Positions 33,509-43,980 of a stretch of DNA of 64,000 nucleotides are shown here, piece after piece; position 1 is the stretch's first letter; the number at the start of each line of letters is the position of its first letter. The DNA is from Pseudocercospora fijiensis CIRAD86 (taxonomy: Eukaryota > Ascomycota > Dothideomycetes > Mycosphaerellales > Mycosphaerellaceae). The notes under the pieces were generated by a model. The model was not told the DNA's origin. It did no database searches and saw only the letters and a program-made list of their open reading frames with translations. The translations under genes and the position numbers were made by a program. Location: positions 3,145,685 through 3,209,684 of the forward strand of contig NW_006921537.1 in the NCBI RefSeq assembly GCF_000340215.1, given 5' to 3'.

Positions 33509-34249
33509 ATGCCTCCCGCCATCGCCAGCAAGACCGCGGCGGATGAAGCCAATCCCGAGCAGCTGGTGCAGCCACGCATTGTGACATTCGAAACAGAAAG
33601 GCTGCAAATGAAAACCATGTCCATGGACGATGTCGACGGCATCCTCCCGATTCTCCAGCACGAATCGGTGATGCAGTGGACGTACGTAGGCGGCATGTTC
33701 TCTATGCCCGATTGGAGACGTGCTCAGCTCACAGCTTCCAGATCTCATCCCCCGGTGCAGAACAGAGATCAGGCTGCACGATGGGTCAGTTCTCGAGCCC
33801 TTGGCCGCCACGTCTTCAACTTCTGTATCCGAGAGAAATCGCCATGTGGTGCGGCGACTGCATCATCCCGAATCGTCGGGATGGTGGGCGCTTTCCACTG
33901 GCCAATGGTCGGCTACATGATTCATCCAGATTTGCAGGGCAAAGGGTACGCGACCGAAGCACTGAAAGCCTTCATACCAAGGTACTGGGAACGCGTCCCA
34001 GAAGGCACTGCGGGTGGTCACGATGTGCTTGAAGGCTACACCGACTCGGAGAACTTCGCCTCGCACCGCATCCTCGAGAAATGCCGCTTCACACGCTGCG
34101 AAATTTCATTCCAAGATTTTGAGAGCCCGAGTATGGGACTGCGAGACAGCGTAGCGTTTCGACTTGCGAGGCCGGGCAAGATGATGGCTGATCTTGGACT
34201 TGATCCGGACGCGAAAGAAGAAGAGCCTCCCGAGCCGCCGGTGCAGTGA
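33509..34249 (+). CDS. GNAT-family N-acetyltransferase
   Basis: Predicted acetyl-CoA-dependent N-acetyltransferase of the RimJ/RimL-like type common in fungi. As one exon it has 246 residues. The N-terminal strand is FETERLQMKTMSMDD. The acetyl-CoA-binding core is GYMIHPDLQGKGYATEALKAFI (Q/RxxGxG/A type at about 149-155), followed by DSENFASHRILEKCRF, the usual C-terminal asparagine/leucine motif. A segment at 33682-33765 (GTACGT..CAG, 84 bp, a multiple of three) may be an intron; its removal gives 218 residues, skips a non-conserved stretch and joins VMQWT to DQAARWV, which fits the family better. I could not decide between the two forms. The acceptor substrate is unknown. Confidence 0.85.
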   Translation: MPPAIASKTAADEANPEQLVQPRIVTFETERLQMKTMSMDDVDGILPILQHESVMQWTYVGGMFSMPDWRRAQLTASRSHPPVQNRDQAARWVSSRALGRHVFNFCIREKSPCGAATASSRIVGMVGAFHWPMVGYMIHPDLQGKGYATEALKAFIPRYWERVPEGTAGGHDVLEGYTDSENFASHRILEKCRFTRCEISFQDFESPSMGLRDSVAFRLARPGKMMADLGLDPDAKEEEPPEPPVQ

Positions 34250-34409
34250 GTTTGAGCAGAATTACCTCCATCCAGATATCAGGCTGCAACAAACCAAGCT
34301 TCCAAGCAAGCTACCTCTCCACTTTCACCCAATGGTACCATGCTTTACACTTCATATACAGTCAAGAACCTAGGACCTTCAGCAAGTCAGAATGCGGCTT
34401 GCGGCCTTA
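34250..34409. other. Spacer between the GNAT gene and the tRNA-like gene
   Basis: 160 bp of unique sequence with no recognised signal. Confidence 0.3.
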
Positions 34410-34535
34410 GGAGATGTGGTCTAGCGGTTGGGCACAGGCACCTCGATTCACTAGAGGTGGGCAATTCATTAGCCCATGCTTCATTCATTGTTAATAGGCA
34501 TGTCCTGGACGTAGGTTCGATTCCTACTGTCTCCA
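34410..34535 (+). tRNA. tRNA-like gene, probably intron-containing; anticodon not assigned
   Basis: The ends GGAGATG (34410-34416) and TGTCTCC (34528-34534) pair as an acceptor stem with two G-T pairs. The A box TGGTCTAGCGGTTGG and the B box GGTTCGATTCC match Pol III promoters, and the T arm GTAGG-TTCGATT-CCTAC is perfect. T runs follow at about 34543 and 34549, as in a Pol III terminator. The D stem GTCT/GGGC also pairs. At 126 nt it is about 50 nt longer than a mature tRNA, which suggests an anticodon-loop intron. I could not fit a normal anticodon stem with U33, because the middle folds into CACCTC/GAGGTG and TGGGC/GCCCA hairpins. It may be an unusual tRNA or a decayed one. Confidence 0.5.
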
Positions 34536-35428
34536 AAATTCCTTTTTGCTTTTTCATCTTGCGATCAAACTGTTTTTATTCTTCCCTTTTCGCCCATCAT
34601 TTCTTTTCGCACTCCATCCAGCATGATGGTTTCAAGCCCTTTGAACCCGCCAAACATGAACGCATTTATCTCATGATGGCATTACAACATACATTGCTGT
34701 TGTTCACGTCCAAAATACCTTCGTGAATGATCGACGAAAGAAAAAAGAAAAAGTTCAGATCACGATACCTACCGGCTATTTGAGAAAACCAAGAGCCTTT
34801 TTCCAACCGACAAAAAAGCGGGATTTTCAGCAGCGTGTACTAGACATGCACACACGAAAGAAAAGAAGAAGAAAAAATGATGGCTACTTACCAACGCACA
34901 AGTAAGCAAAACGTCAAACTTCAACTCAGTCTGCCAGCCCACGCAGTCCTAACGAATTGGCGAGGACGACGATGAAATTGATGATGTGATTGAGAATTGC
35001 GGGCGACGCTGGGCAGGCGTTTCTCGTGTGATTGGATATAGCATACGGGAAGTTCGTGGCACCGACTACAAGGGACTGCAGATGTATGGACAGGAGGTCT
35101 TCTTGAGATTAATTCATTCCGTGGGGGGAAAAAAATTCGAAGTATTATATTCGCTCGGCCGGAGATCTATGATGCGTATGTCTTCGGGTGAGGTGAGGAG
35201 AAATGCAGCAAAGGCAAGGAAAAAGAAAGCAAGCCAGCTAGCTAGCGTGTCGAACTTGCACTTTCAACGCTACATGAGGTATCATATCTATACACATGTC
35301 ACACCCCTTCCCACCCATCCAGAGCTAGATTATGTACACCAGACCTTTAAACGCCTCATATGATGGATGCATCAAGTCGTACCGTCATTCCCGACCTTAA
35401 CCTCCCCTCCCCATCATCCTCCCCTCCC
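34536..35428. other. Intergenic region downstream of the ascorbate oxidase-type gene
   Basis: About 890 bp without a supported gene. The first part has several A-rich and T-rich tracts (34730-34890), including runs of AAAGAAAA type. Short ORFs in it (for example 34986-35363) have no recognisable features. The minus-strand oxidase ends at 35429. Confidence 0.4.
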
Positions 35429-37282
35429 TTACACCTCCTCCTCATCAGCATCCTCAAAAAAGTGATTCACCCACGGACTAAACGTCTCATTCCCATACGC
35501 ACTGCCCCCAAACGTGAGATAACTCTCCGCATCAAAAAGCGGAATCCTCGTAACCTGTTGAAAATCCCCCATCACCCACACCGTCTGCATCCCCATAATC
35601 ATATGCGCCAAAATATGACAATGCATCATCCAAACCCCCGGATCCGTAACTCGTAACCTCCACCCCCTCCAACCAAGTTGACTCCCCGCGGTGGTCTTGT
35701 CGATGTACCGGTATAGATTCGTGGTGTCGCGGAGCACAGGGTTGTAATGCGCGAGTTTCTTCTCGTTGGCGATGGGATCGTACGTTCCATTCCCCGAGCC
35801 GATGTCGTAGTAATGAGCCCCGTGAGCATGGAAAGGATGATAATCCTGCCCACCCCCGTTTTTCACCAAGGAGCCGGTATTGATCCAGATTATTTCTAGG
35901 ACTTCGCCGAGTTTTGCCGGGAAGGCGAGGGAGTGAGGGTCCCAGCCGCCGTTTTGCAGGGCGGCGGTGTAGTTGGGCATGGCGGAGGGGCCGTTTTTGT
36001 AGATGTGGGTGAGGTAGGGTTCTTCGCCCGGGTAGGGGGAGGAGAGGAGTTCGGTCCAGTTGAGGCCGTTTGCTTGCCAGATGATTTCGGCGGAGAGGCC
36101 GATTTGGCGGTTGTCGATGAGGATGCGGCGGGTGACTTCGGAGGCTTGGGGGAAGTTGTTGGGTTTGAGGGGTTCGAGGGCGTATTCGAGCCAGTCGTAG
36201 GTGTGGTTGCTGAGCTTGAAGAGAGGTGTGCTTGGTGCTGTGGTGATGTTGGGCTTGCCGCCGGAATATCGCAGAACGCCATAGCCACGATAGACGGCGG
36301 GTCGATCTTTGGTCTCGTATTGGATGAGGTAATCGGTCTTTCCGTTGAGCTCGGCCACGGTCTTGGTTTTGAAAAGCACGTCGAAACGCTGTCCGCTGGA
36401 CAGTTGCATGAATCTGAAGTCCTTTGGAAGGGTGTACGGCTTGGTGTAGCTACCATCGGCTTCGATGATCGTCCAGTTATGGTGACCTTCAATGGCGAAT
36501 TGGACCAGGCTGATGGCGGTGCCTCCAATGAAGCGCATGCGGTACGTCTTACCGGGCTCTACATCAATCACGGGCAGCTTGCAAGCGCCTTGGCCAGCTG
36601 TCTCTCCCTTCGCAACACCAACTCCATTGATGAGCACTGCATTGACTTCACCAGGCCACTTGAATGTCGTGTTCAAGAGACCGAATTCGATCTGCTCGTC
36701 GGTCTGGTTGTAGTAATCGGTGATGAGGACGATGCGCTCCTCGTCGTACTGATTCCTGTAAGGCTGATCCTCCGCAGGGTCCTCAATGATCAGTGGGCCT
36801 GCACAAGACATTGCCTGAAAGCCAACATGGCTGTGGTAGAAGTAGGTGCCGCTCTCGTTCTTCGTCGGATACACTTCATAGTCGAAAAAGTGGCCCGGCG
36901 GAATTGGCCACTGACTTGCTGCTGGGGTGCCATCGCTGAAAGGTGCCATCCGCTGACTCAGCCCATGCCAATGTATTGTGGTGTTCCAACGCTCCATGTC
37001 ATTATAGACGCGAATCCAGCTTCTCCGGCCAGGCTGAAGTCGAATGGGCGGGCCAGGCGATGTGCCATTTGCTAGTACTGAAGTCCTATTCTGACACGCG
37101 ACTGGAACGTTGGCTTCTGTTATTCGCAGGATGAAGTCTGGCTGGAAATCTTCGCCATGCTCGCAAGGTCCGCCATACCGCCCAGGTGGGCCATTCGGGC
37201 TTCCTCGCGGTCCCCACGCGACGACATTTTGAAGAGTGCTGAGCAGCCACGCCGCGCTGGCAGCGAAAGAGGCTGCTCTCAT
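35429..37282 (-). CDS. Secreted multicopper oxidase, fungal L-ascorbate oxidase type
   Basis: Blue-copper enzyme that couples one-electron oxidation of a substrate to reduction of oxygen to water outside the cell. A single exon encodes 617 residues from MRAASFAASAAWLLS, which is a signal peptide; an ATG 43 codons upstream would bury it. Three cupredoxin domains are visible. All four copper-ligand motifs are present: HWHG at 104-107, HSH at about 152, HPFHAHG at about 500 and HCHILAHM at about 575. There are many N-x-S/T sites. The HGLSQRMAPFSDGTPAASQW segment is typical of the fungal ascorbate oxidase-like subgroup rather than of laccases or Fet3. The substrate is not proven. A PIF/Harbinger element begins 321 bp upstream of the start codon. 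Confidence 0.93.
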   Translation of the reverse strand: MRAASFAASAAWLLSTLQNVVAWGPRGSPNGPPGRYGGPCEHGEDFQPDFILRITEANVPVACQNRTSVLANGTSPGPPIRLQPGRRSWIRVYNDMERWNTTIHWHGLSQRMAPFSDGTPAASQWPIPPGHFFDYEVYPTKNESGTYFYHSHVGFQAMSCAGPLIIEDPAEDQPYRNQYDEERIVLITDYYNQTDEQIEFGLLNTTFKWPGEVNAVLINGVGVAKGETAGQGACKLPVIDVEPGKTYRMRFIGGTAISLVQFAIEGHHNWTIIEADGSYTKPYTLPKDFRFMQLSSGQRFDVLFKTKTVAELNGKTDYLIQYETKDRPAVYRGYGVLRYSGGKPNITTAPSTPLFKLSNHTYDWLEYALEPLKPNNFPQASEVTRRILIDNRQIGLSAEIIWQANGLNWTELLSSPYPGEEPYLTHIYKNGPSAMPNYTAALQNGGWDPHSLAFPAKLGEVLEIIWINTGSLVKNGGGQDYHPFHAHGAHYYDIGSGNGTYDPIANEKKLAHYNPVLRDTTNLYRYIDKTTAGSQLGWRGWRLRVTDPGVWMMHCHILAHMIMGMQTVWVMGDFQQVTRIPLFDAESYLTFGGSAYGNETFSPWVNHFFEDADEEEV

Positions 37283-37603
37283 CTCGAAGTGAAGATGGGC
37301 CGCGATGACTAAAGACGATGTCGATGAGCAAGAATGAGGGCATAGAAGAGAGTGTGTACCACGTGCAGGTAGTGGCAACCTATAGGAGGACAAAATCGAG
37401 CGGCATATCAAGTCTTACCAGGATCAGGCCGTACGACGGTGCCGACGCATGTCAATTTATCAGGTACGAGACTACGAGCTCGGGTAGCGTCAGGTGTGCC
37501 CGTGCGAGTAGATCAACCCAGTCAAGGGTCAGGGGTCAGGGTCAGGGGGTTGGGCGCGTGCGTATACCATCATCGCGGCACTAGAACTTCTCTATTAATA
37601 GTA
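37283..37603. promoter_or_regulatory. Promoter region of the ascorbate oxidase-type gene, bounded by a transposon
   Basis: 321 bp between the start codon (37282, minus strand) and the transposon end at 37604, closing with the 3-bp duplication GTA at 37601-37603. Near 37525-37550 there is a short run of about four GGGTCA-like units. No other motif was recognised. Confidence 0.5.
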
Positions 37604-37829
37604 GGCCTTGAATACTTCGCGCGTCTTATAGATAAGCGGTTGTCTTATCTATAAGACAGGTTATTAAGCCTTATTGTCTTATAAGCTAGTATCTTTTCTA
37701 TCTTATAGGTATTTAACGTATCTTATCTAAAATAGCGCTCTTAGCGATGTCTCGTAACCTTCCTCTTACCTTTATAGACCGTACCTCTCCTAGCTATTAC
37801 TACTACTATATCGATTGTCGCTATTCTTG

Positions 37830-39120
37830 CTATATAATGCCGCCGAAGGGCTCGTCGTCGTCTACGCCGCTTAATCCGAAGGCCGCTACGAAGGCCGCTA
37901 CTATATAAGCTAAGCGGAAGGCTACGAAGGAAGCAAAGAAGGAAGCGAAGGAGGCGGCGAAGAAGGAGTCGAAGAAGGAGTCGAAGAAGGAGGTTATAAA
38001 TAAGCCGCGTACGAGATAGCTGCCTTATTTATAAATAGAGGCACAAATCGAGTCTATACTATAGGCGTTCATCGACCGACTAGCAAGGCAGAATAATAAC
38101 TAAGGGTTTCTAGACTCGGATATTCTCGAGGTTACGAAGGAGCTTAACGCTAAGTATAATATTAGCCTAGCACCGAAGTAGGTACGTAATAAGTTTAATA
38201 CCTTCCGGCCGTCTTAGAAGCGCTAGAAAGCGCACCTTAGAAGGATTAGTAGGTAGAGTAGTTAGCCGCCTAAACCGGACGATAATAATATAGAAGAAGG
38301 CTATTATAGCGCTTATCTAGATTGCCTTCTATTTAAAGACAACCTACCTAAGTTTTATAACAAGTTAGAGGTATTGTTTAGTAATTACCTCGCTATAGGT
38401 AAAGGCGCATTCGAAGCCGCGGATTTAGTAGATTTAACGATTATAGAGCGCTACGCTAAGTAGGTAGACGAGGAAGGTAAAGAAGGTAGTAAAGAAGAGG
38501 AAGAAGAAGTTATTATAGACGAAGAAGAATAGCTAGCATCTAATAAAGAAGCCTCTTCTAGCAAAGCGCTAAGTTTACCTCTCGAGAGGTCGTCTAGTAC
38601 TAATAGCAGTATTAGTCGTAGAAGGAAGAGATAGGCTTATTAATTACTATAGAAATAGGCCGTTATAGCGTTAGCGAAGAAGCCGAAGGCAACGGAGTCT
38701 TAACTATAGCGCTCGTACTCTACTAACAAAGTTAGTATTGCTATTACTAACCTCGAGAAGCCGCTAAACCGAGCACTAATAAGCATTCTTGCTAATAGAC
38801 AGTATTCGAACGCGCCGAAGGATACTATCGTAAGTGCTGCTATTCGTAAAGCTATAAATTGCGAGGCTATTTAAAAGCTTGCCTTTACGAAGCGAATAGC
38901 ACTCTCAGACCTTCTCGAGAATAAAGGTACGGCTAGCCGTATTATAGGTTGTCTAGACAAAGATTTAGAAGCAACACTAAAGTAGTTATTAAAGAAGAGG
39001 GCGAATATAGACGATATCGAGGACGTTACTAAAGAGGCGTCTACGCCTACTACGTTGCCGGATACAGGAGGAACTAATCCGCCTACTCTTAAGTAGGCGG
39101 CACTATAAATGGAACCCTAA
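37830..39120 (+). pseudogene. Myb/SANT-like protein of the Harbinger element (broken)
   Basis: The frame starts MPPKGSSSSTPLNPKAA and has an alanine/lysine-rich tract (AKKEAKEAAKKESKKES). It then shows a Myb/SANT-like pattern: an acidic-aromatic start, LDSDILEVTKELNAKYN, and a basic VRNKFNTFRPS segment with tryptophans changed to TAG. In PIF/Harbinger elements the second gene encodes such a DNA-binding protein that brings the transposase to the ends. Several stops make it non-functional; exact ends are uncertain. Confidence 0.65.
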
Positions 39121-39949
39121 TTAGTATAGAATCTAAGGGAAATGGTTCCTCAAAACATACCTTTTAATTATCCGGCGTAGCAGTTGTTCTATAGGTACGT
39201 TAAACAGCAGTTACCGTCGATATAGGACCTCGAGTTTAGAAGCCAAAGTAGCTTTTATTAGCAGTAATAGTATAGAATAGTTGTCGGGGAAGCTACATTT
39301 TAAAGAATAAAGGGTCTTTATCTATACTATAAATTTACGTAGAGATATTGTTAGTTTTTGCGTAAATCTATTAGAACTGCTTGCGAAGCTACTATTACGG
39401 TTATTTCTAACAATATTGTTGCCCCGTAAACAAGCTATATCTCCTACTAATTCTGTCGCATATAAAGCTAAGCCTAAAGCTTAGTAAAACCTCCGGATTT
39501 CGACTTTATCGCGAGTTTCCTCAACAACGCTATAACTAAATTTCTTCGTTCTTTTTTTATATAACGCTTCTGCTAATTAACTCTTAATCAAAATTATTAT
39601 ATGCAAAGAATAGTAGTATTACTATAGAGAAACTAGCGATACAGCAATAACAGTCGGTTTTTAGCGCTAACTCGGCAATACCCGCCTCCTACCTTCTTTA
39701 TACCGATAGAGGACGAGGATAGGCGCGAGAGTGATAACGGCATATATAGGCATCTAACTAAAGTTCCGGAAGGTACGAGAAATAGTAATTTAAGGTAAGG
39801 AATACCGCTAAGACCTATACGTACCGAACTAAGCTAAGATTTCGTACTATACTCGGATATCTACTACTACCTCCGCCTTCTCTTTATTATTATTATTAAT
39901 TATCTTCGTACGGATTGCTAGCCGCATTCCTTACAGTATAATCTCGCTA

Positions 39950-41000
39950 TATAGAGATAGCTAGTTTATCTCTATATATACCTATTTTGCTTCGAAGCGC
40001 TATCGATACTCGATCTATCTCCGCGACCTTATCTTCTACGATATTATCCTCGTCGAAACCCGCGTTACGGTCTTCCGGTTGCTATTCGAGCGCTTTAGTT
40101 TCGATAGTTTAGTTATAGAGGTTATAGAAGTTGTTAAGGGCGCAAATAGCGATAATAAACCGCGCCTATTAGACAGTAGAATAGCCCTTATATAGACCTT
40201 CTTTAAATACTAGCTATTTCTCTTTATAGATACTAAACCTACGCTTAACGTAGTTACGAAGCTACGAATACCGAAGATTGAACAACTCTTCTTTACGCTT
40301 AGGCTTTATTTTAGAGGCGTACTATTCTCGAAGGTAATACCTCGTCTTCTAGTATAGCACTAGCACATAATCGAGGTTCTTTAAATAGCCGCTATCCGCT
40401 AAATAGAACCTTCCTCGAGGAATCTTTAACCCCTTCCGTATAGCTGTTTGCAATATAGTACTATCCGCCGCCGAGCCCTCCTATCTAGGCAATATATATA
40501 TAAAGTTGCCTTTAAAATCTATATACGTAAGAACGTTCTACGATATACTACCCTTACGATTGCGATACGCGCTAGTATTCGGTACGTTCTTCGCCTTAAA
40601 GGGAATATAAGAGCCGTTAAGAGCGCTAATATAGCCTAAGAAGTATAGCTATATCTTTAGATTATTAGTTATCTCTAGTAAGGTTATAGACTCGGCAGTC
40701 GGCTGTTTAGCTATGTCTCGAAACAACGTATATAATAGACGACTAATCCTTAGAATAGCGCGCCTCGCGGTAAGTAGCGAGTGTTAATACACCCTTCGTA
40801 ACTGCCGGTTTGTCTTCTTATATACTAGCATATCTAGGCATATAATTACTTGCTTAGCGGCGCTCACTCGACGGCTATAAGTAAGGCTATAATCGTCTAC
40901 GAGAGTGTTAATTAACGCCTTAAGAACAGGTTGTCGAAGCCTCGTTGCATCGTAATAATACTCCGGCGGTCTAATTAATATAACCTGCGTCTAAAACGAC
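39950..41000 (-). pseudogene. PIF/Harbinger DDE transposase (broken)
   Basis: On the minus strand the translation contains the segments FLGYISALNGSYIPF, YRNRKGSISQNVL, DFKGNFIYILP, EGSAADSTILQ and RGRFYLADSGY, in the order found in DDE_Tnp_4 Harbinger transposases. The first catalytic aspartate, expected in a DG(T/S) motif, is asparagine (NGS near 40610), as a G-to-A change would give. The second, in GSAADS, is kept. A tryptophan just before EGSAADS is TAG. The protein is inactive; the third acidic residue was not located with confidence. Confidence 0.75.
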
Positions 41001-41573
41001 CCCATTTCCGGTACTACTAGAGTAGTTATTTTGCCTAGAGGCCTATACTTCGGCCGCTCTATAGCCTCTAGTATTACTCGAAGCGATTAAACCGCTATAT
41101 ATACGGCTAGCACTAGTACGAAGTCCTCGATCTCGTCGTTATCTATACTACGATATATAGATATAGCAAGAGTAGCGGTTAAGAGAGGGCAAGAAGCTAT
41201 ATCTAAAGGAGATGCCTCCGAGGGTAGCGATAGCGATATATAAGGTAACTAGGTATAAATCTATCTTATAAAAGATAGTATAGTAGATAAGAGGCAATCT
41301 TTTATAAGACAGGCGTCTTATAAGCCGTCTTATAGATAAGACGGCTGTCTTATAGCTAATTTAGATAAGACGATAGATTATAGGTATTTAACGTGTCTTA
41401 TAATAGACCTACCTGTCTTATAGATAAGACAGCTATCTTATAGATAAGACAATACGAAGTATTTAAGGCCGTAGAGCTTTTCTCGCTCCTCGTATATATA
41501 TATATATATATATACGTAAACCCCTCAGAGCTGCTGCACTGCCGTCTCCCCCGCTTTTTGGTCTATTTTTTTT

Positions 41574-41673
41574 NNNNNNNNNNNNNNNNNNNNNNNNNNN
41601 NNNNNNNNNNNNNNNNNNNNNNNNNNNNNNNNNNNNNNNNNNNNNNNNNNNNNNNNNNNNNNNNNNNNNNNNN
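41574..41673. other. Assembly gap (100 N)
   Basis: Exactly 100 N, the usual placeholder for a gap of unknown length. A (TA)n tract lies about 70 bp to its left (41493-41514) and a truncated MITE follows directly to its right, so the assembly probably broke in repeats. Confidence 0.98.
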
Positions 41674-41756
41674 GTACTTTAAAGTTACGTCTAACGCTTT
41701 TAAGCTAGCTACCGCTTACGGGGATTACCCCCGTCCGCTATCTCGCTTAATCGCAG
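41674..41756. mobile_element. 180-bp MITE, copy B (truncated by the assembly gap)
   Basis: The 83 bp right after the gap match the right half of the elements at 5087-5266 and 58859-59038, ending in the inverted repeat ACCCCCGTCCGCTATCTCGC. The last bases differ by a 2-bp deletion. TA follows at 41757-41758. The left half is presumably inside the gap. Confidence 0.8.
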
Positions 41757-43980
41757 TATATATATATCCTGCTTCTCTCGCTAGCTCGTAGTCCTCCTAA
41801 GGATATATATCTTCGATATCAATCCCTTTATTAGGCTATAGAAACAATAGTTGCTCTCCGCTTGCTTAGTCGCCTAGTAGCTCTACTTACTCTATCTACT
41901 GCACGAATCTAATAGGTTAACAACTTACGGGATCTTAATTGATTTTCACAATCCTTTGTACTACGGAATTCGATTTTATATAGCTAACGGTTCTTTTGAA
42001 GGAAACATTCGAATCCCTCCGTTTAATAGCGATCGACTTTTCTAGGACCGCCCGGTCGCTATAGGTAGAATATTTGAAATACTAGCATTTTGGGCAGGTA
42101 ATCAAGGATGAATTAGTATATAGAGAAGCAGGCTATTTGTTGATTTTTCATGGAAGCGAGGCGGTTCGTAAATTTGTGAGGATTGTTGTGATGTATGTAA
42201 AGCCAACCAAATATCATTGTGTCCTGCCTTGAACGGCGCTTCTCAAGGAAGGCAACTGTCTGCCGGGGTGCGGCGGAGCAATCTGGCATCTGCGGCTTCG
42301 TTGCAACTCCAATGGATACCCTGCATGAGCGGGAGATGGCCGGCGAGGCGAGATGCTGTCTCCAGGCGGGGCGGGGCGGTATTGAACGGGCATTGTACGT
42401 GAGCATAGTTCTCGATGCCATGCCTCAGAGAGTAGCATGTGTACGAAGATGCATCATGCCGATAATAATGCTGCAAGGCTGCTGGCGTGCAGCTTCTTGA
42501 ACCTTCTCAGCTTCGAATTGCCGCGAAGCTCATCTCAGCTCAGTTAATACCTCCCAAGGCTAGATGGACTTCTAAATATAATCCTTGGCATCGACCAACA
42601 ATCGCACTGGCTTTTCACGCCGCTTTGCGTTTGAGCTTCGAAGGATAACGTTAATTGAGAGGCTCTACGGACCCCGGTGCGCTGTGAGATCGTACATACG
42701 TGACGCATCGTACATACATACGTCTCGCCTCGCCTGCCTTCCTGCGCTGGTTCGTCGGCGTATTGATCAAGGTTTCGGTGGAATTGTTATGCCCTGTAGA
42801 AGGCCAAACATATCCACGTTGTTGTGTTTCAGTACGCACAACCTCCCATGAGGCATTATTCCGGGCTTGGTCTCGATAAAATCACCTCCAGCGATCGTGA
42901 CCGCTTCGCCATAAGCCGACGCCTGGCACAAATGTTGCCCAGGCCGTCAAACGCCGCTGCAGCTCAAGATGGCCAGGAGACAAGATTGCTTTGCAGGCCT
43001 GGGCGGGCCGCAGCCGCAAATTTGACGGTTGAGCGCGCGACAAGGTCGAGTTGAGCCTCAGTTGTCTCCTGTCTAGGCGAGGCGAGGCCGTGTATGAGGG
43101 TGTTGGAAGGAGACTTGAGCAGAGAATGATGAGTGAAGTGTGAAAGGTGAGGTGGGAGTGAAGCGATATTCTGTGCGCCTTCATCTGCAAGCGCGCGACC
43201 ATGGCCCCACCTTCCGAAGCATGAAAGCAACTTCACGTGCTTCATAAAACGGTCAAGCTCCATCACCAACAACCTCGACCAGCACAAGCACGCCCGCTTC
43301 ACATATTCCGAAGGGAGCTACACCGTGGCTTCCAACATACCGTCAATGGCACATCGACCCTTCAATGCGGAGCGCGACAGTAAAGGAGCCTCAAGTCTAT
43401 GGACAATGCAGCGCGCGGAGTCGCGTCTCTTCTTGCGGGCAGCAGGCTGCTTGCTCTGTGCTGCTCTCATTGTCCTGGCGACAATGGGTCGAGAGAGCTC
43501 GCAAAAGGACGTGCACGCTGGAAAACTACGAGTTTTGCTGCCACCACTACTTACGTGGCCTCTACTCCCATCCCGCTCCCAACTGCACTTGGGCAAGTGA
43601 AGTTCGACCACTTCACTCTCACCTCAAACGTCTTGGGACCCACATTCGAGGCGCAAGCTGGGCAAGAAGTGAGCTTTTCGACTTCGCTCCACTCATTCCT
43701 CAGTCTTTGGGCCTTCTCATTGGCCTGCTGGGAACCTCACGCTTCACAATGGCACGTGTCAGCCCATTGAACCTCACATTCTTCCCCACAGCAATGGGAA
43801 GAAGTTGCAAACCTCACTTGGACATTGGTATATCTTGCTCTTCTCAAGTCGACTTCTTCTTCTTCTTCTTCTTCCCACTTACCCCAAACACGACTTTCAA
43901 CCCCCTCTCGACGCTCTTCTTCAGCTTTTCAGCTTTCGACAAAACTTCTTTACCACTTCTACTCCAGTCTTCGACTCACC
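41757..43980. other. Long region without a supported gene
   Basis: The first 300 bp are still AT-rich and RIP-like. From about 42100 the sequence is balanced and unique. Several short overlapping ORFs exist on both strands, but none has a recognisable motif or convincing codon pattern. A pyrimidine-rich stretch with (TTC)n at 43853-43875 lies about 105 bp upstream of the gene at 43981 and is typical of fungal promoters. A transcript without coding capacity cannot be excluded. Confidence 0.4.

Larger units (their letters stand above)
37604..41470. mobile_element. PIF/Harbinger DNA transposon (3867 bp), RIP-degraded
   Basis: The terminal inverted repeats start GGCCTTGAATACTTCG (left) and GGCCTTAAATACTTCG (right, reverse complement) and continue for about 60 bp with several GTCTTATCTATAAGAC palindromes. 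A 3-bp duplication GTA lies on each side (37601-37603, 41471-41473). Two opposed genes are recognisable although broken: a Myb/SANT-like DNA-binding protein on the plus strand (about 37830-39120) and a DDE transposase on the minus strand (about 41000-39950). Two genes of this kind and a 3-bp duplication are the hallmark of PIF/Harbinger. Stops are mostly TAG at tryptophan positions, as in the RIP-hit retroelements. Confidence 0.85.

Noticed and set aside
35933..37075. 380-codon plus-strand ORF
   Set aside because: Antisense to the multicopper oxidase, glycine- and valine-rich without motifs; the minus strand holds all copper-binding motifs.
37520..37552. GGGTCA-like run considered as a telomere or regulatory array
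   Set aside because: Only about four imperfect units, not a telomere sequence, and inside a chromosome arm; kept only as a note on the promoter.
41558..41791. ORF spanning the run of N
   Set aside because: It is an artefact of translating through the assembly gap.
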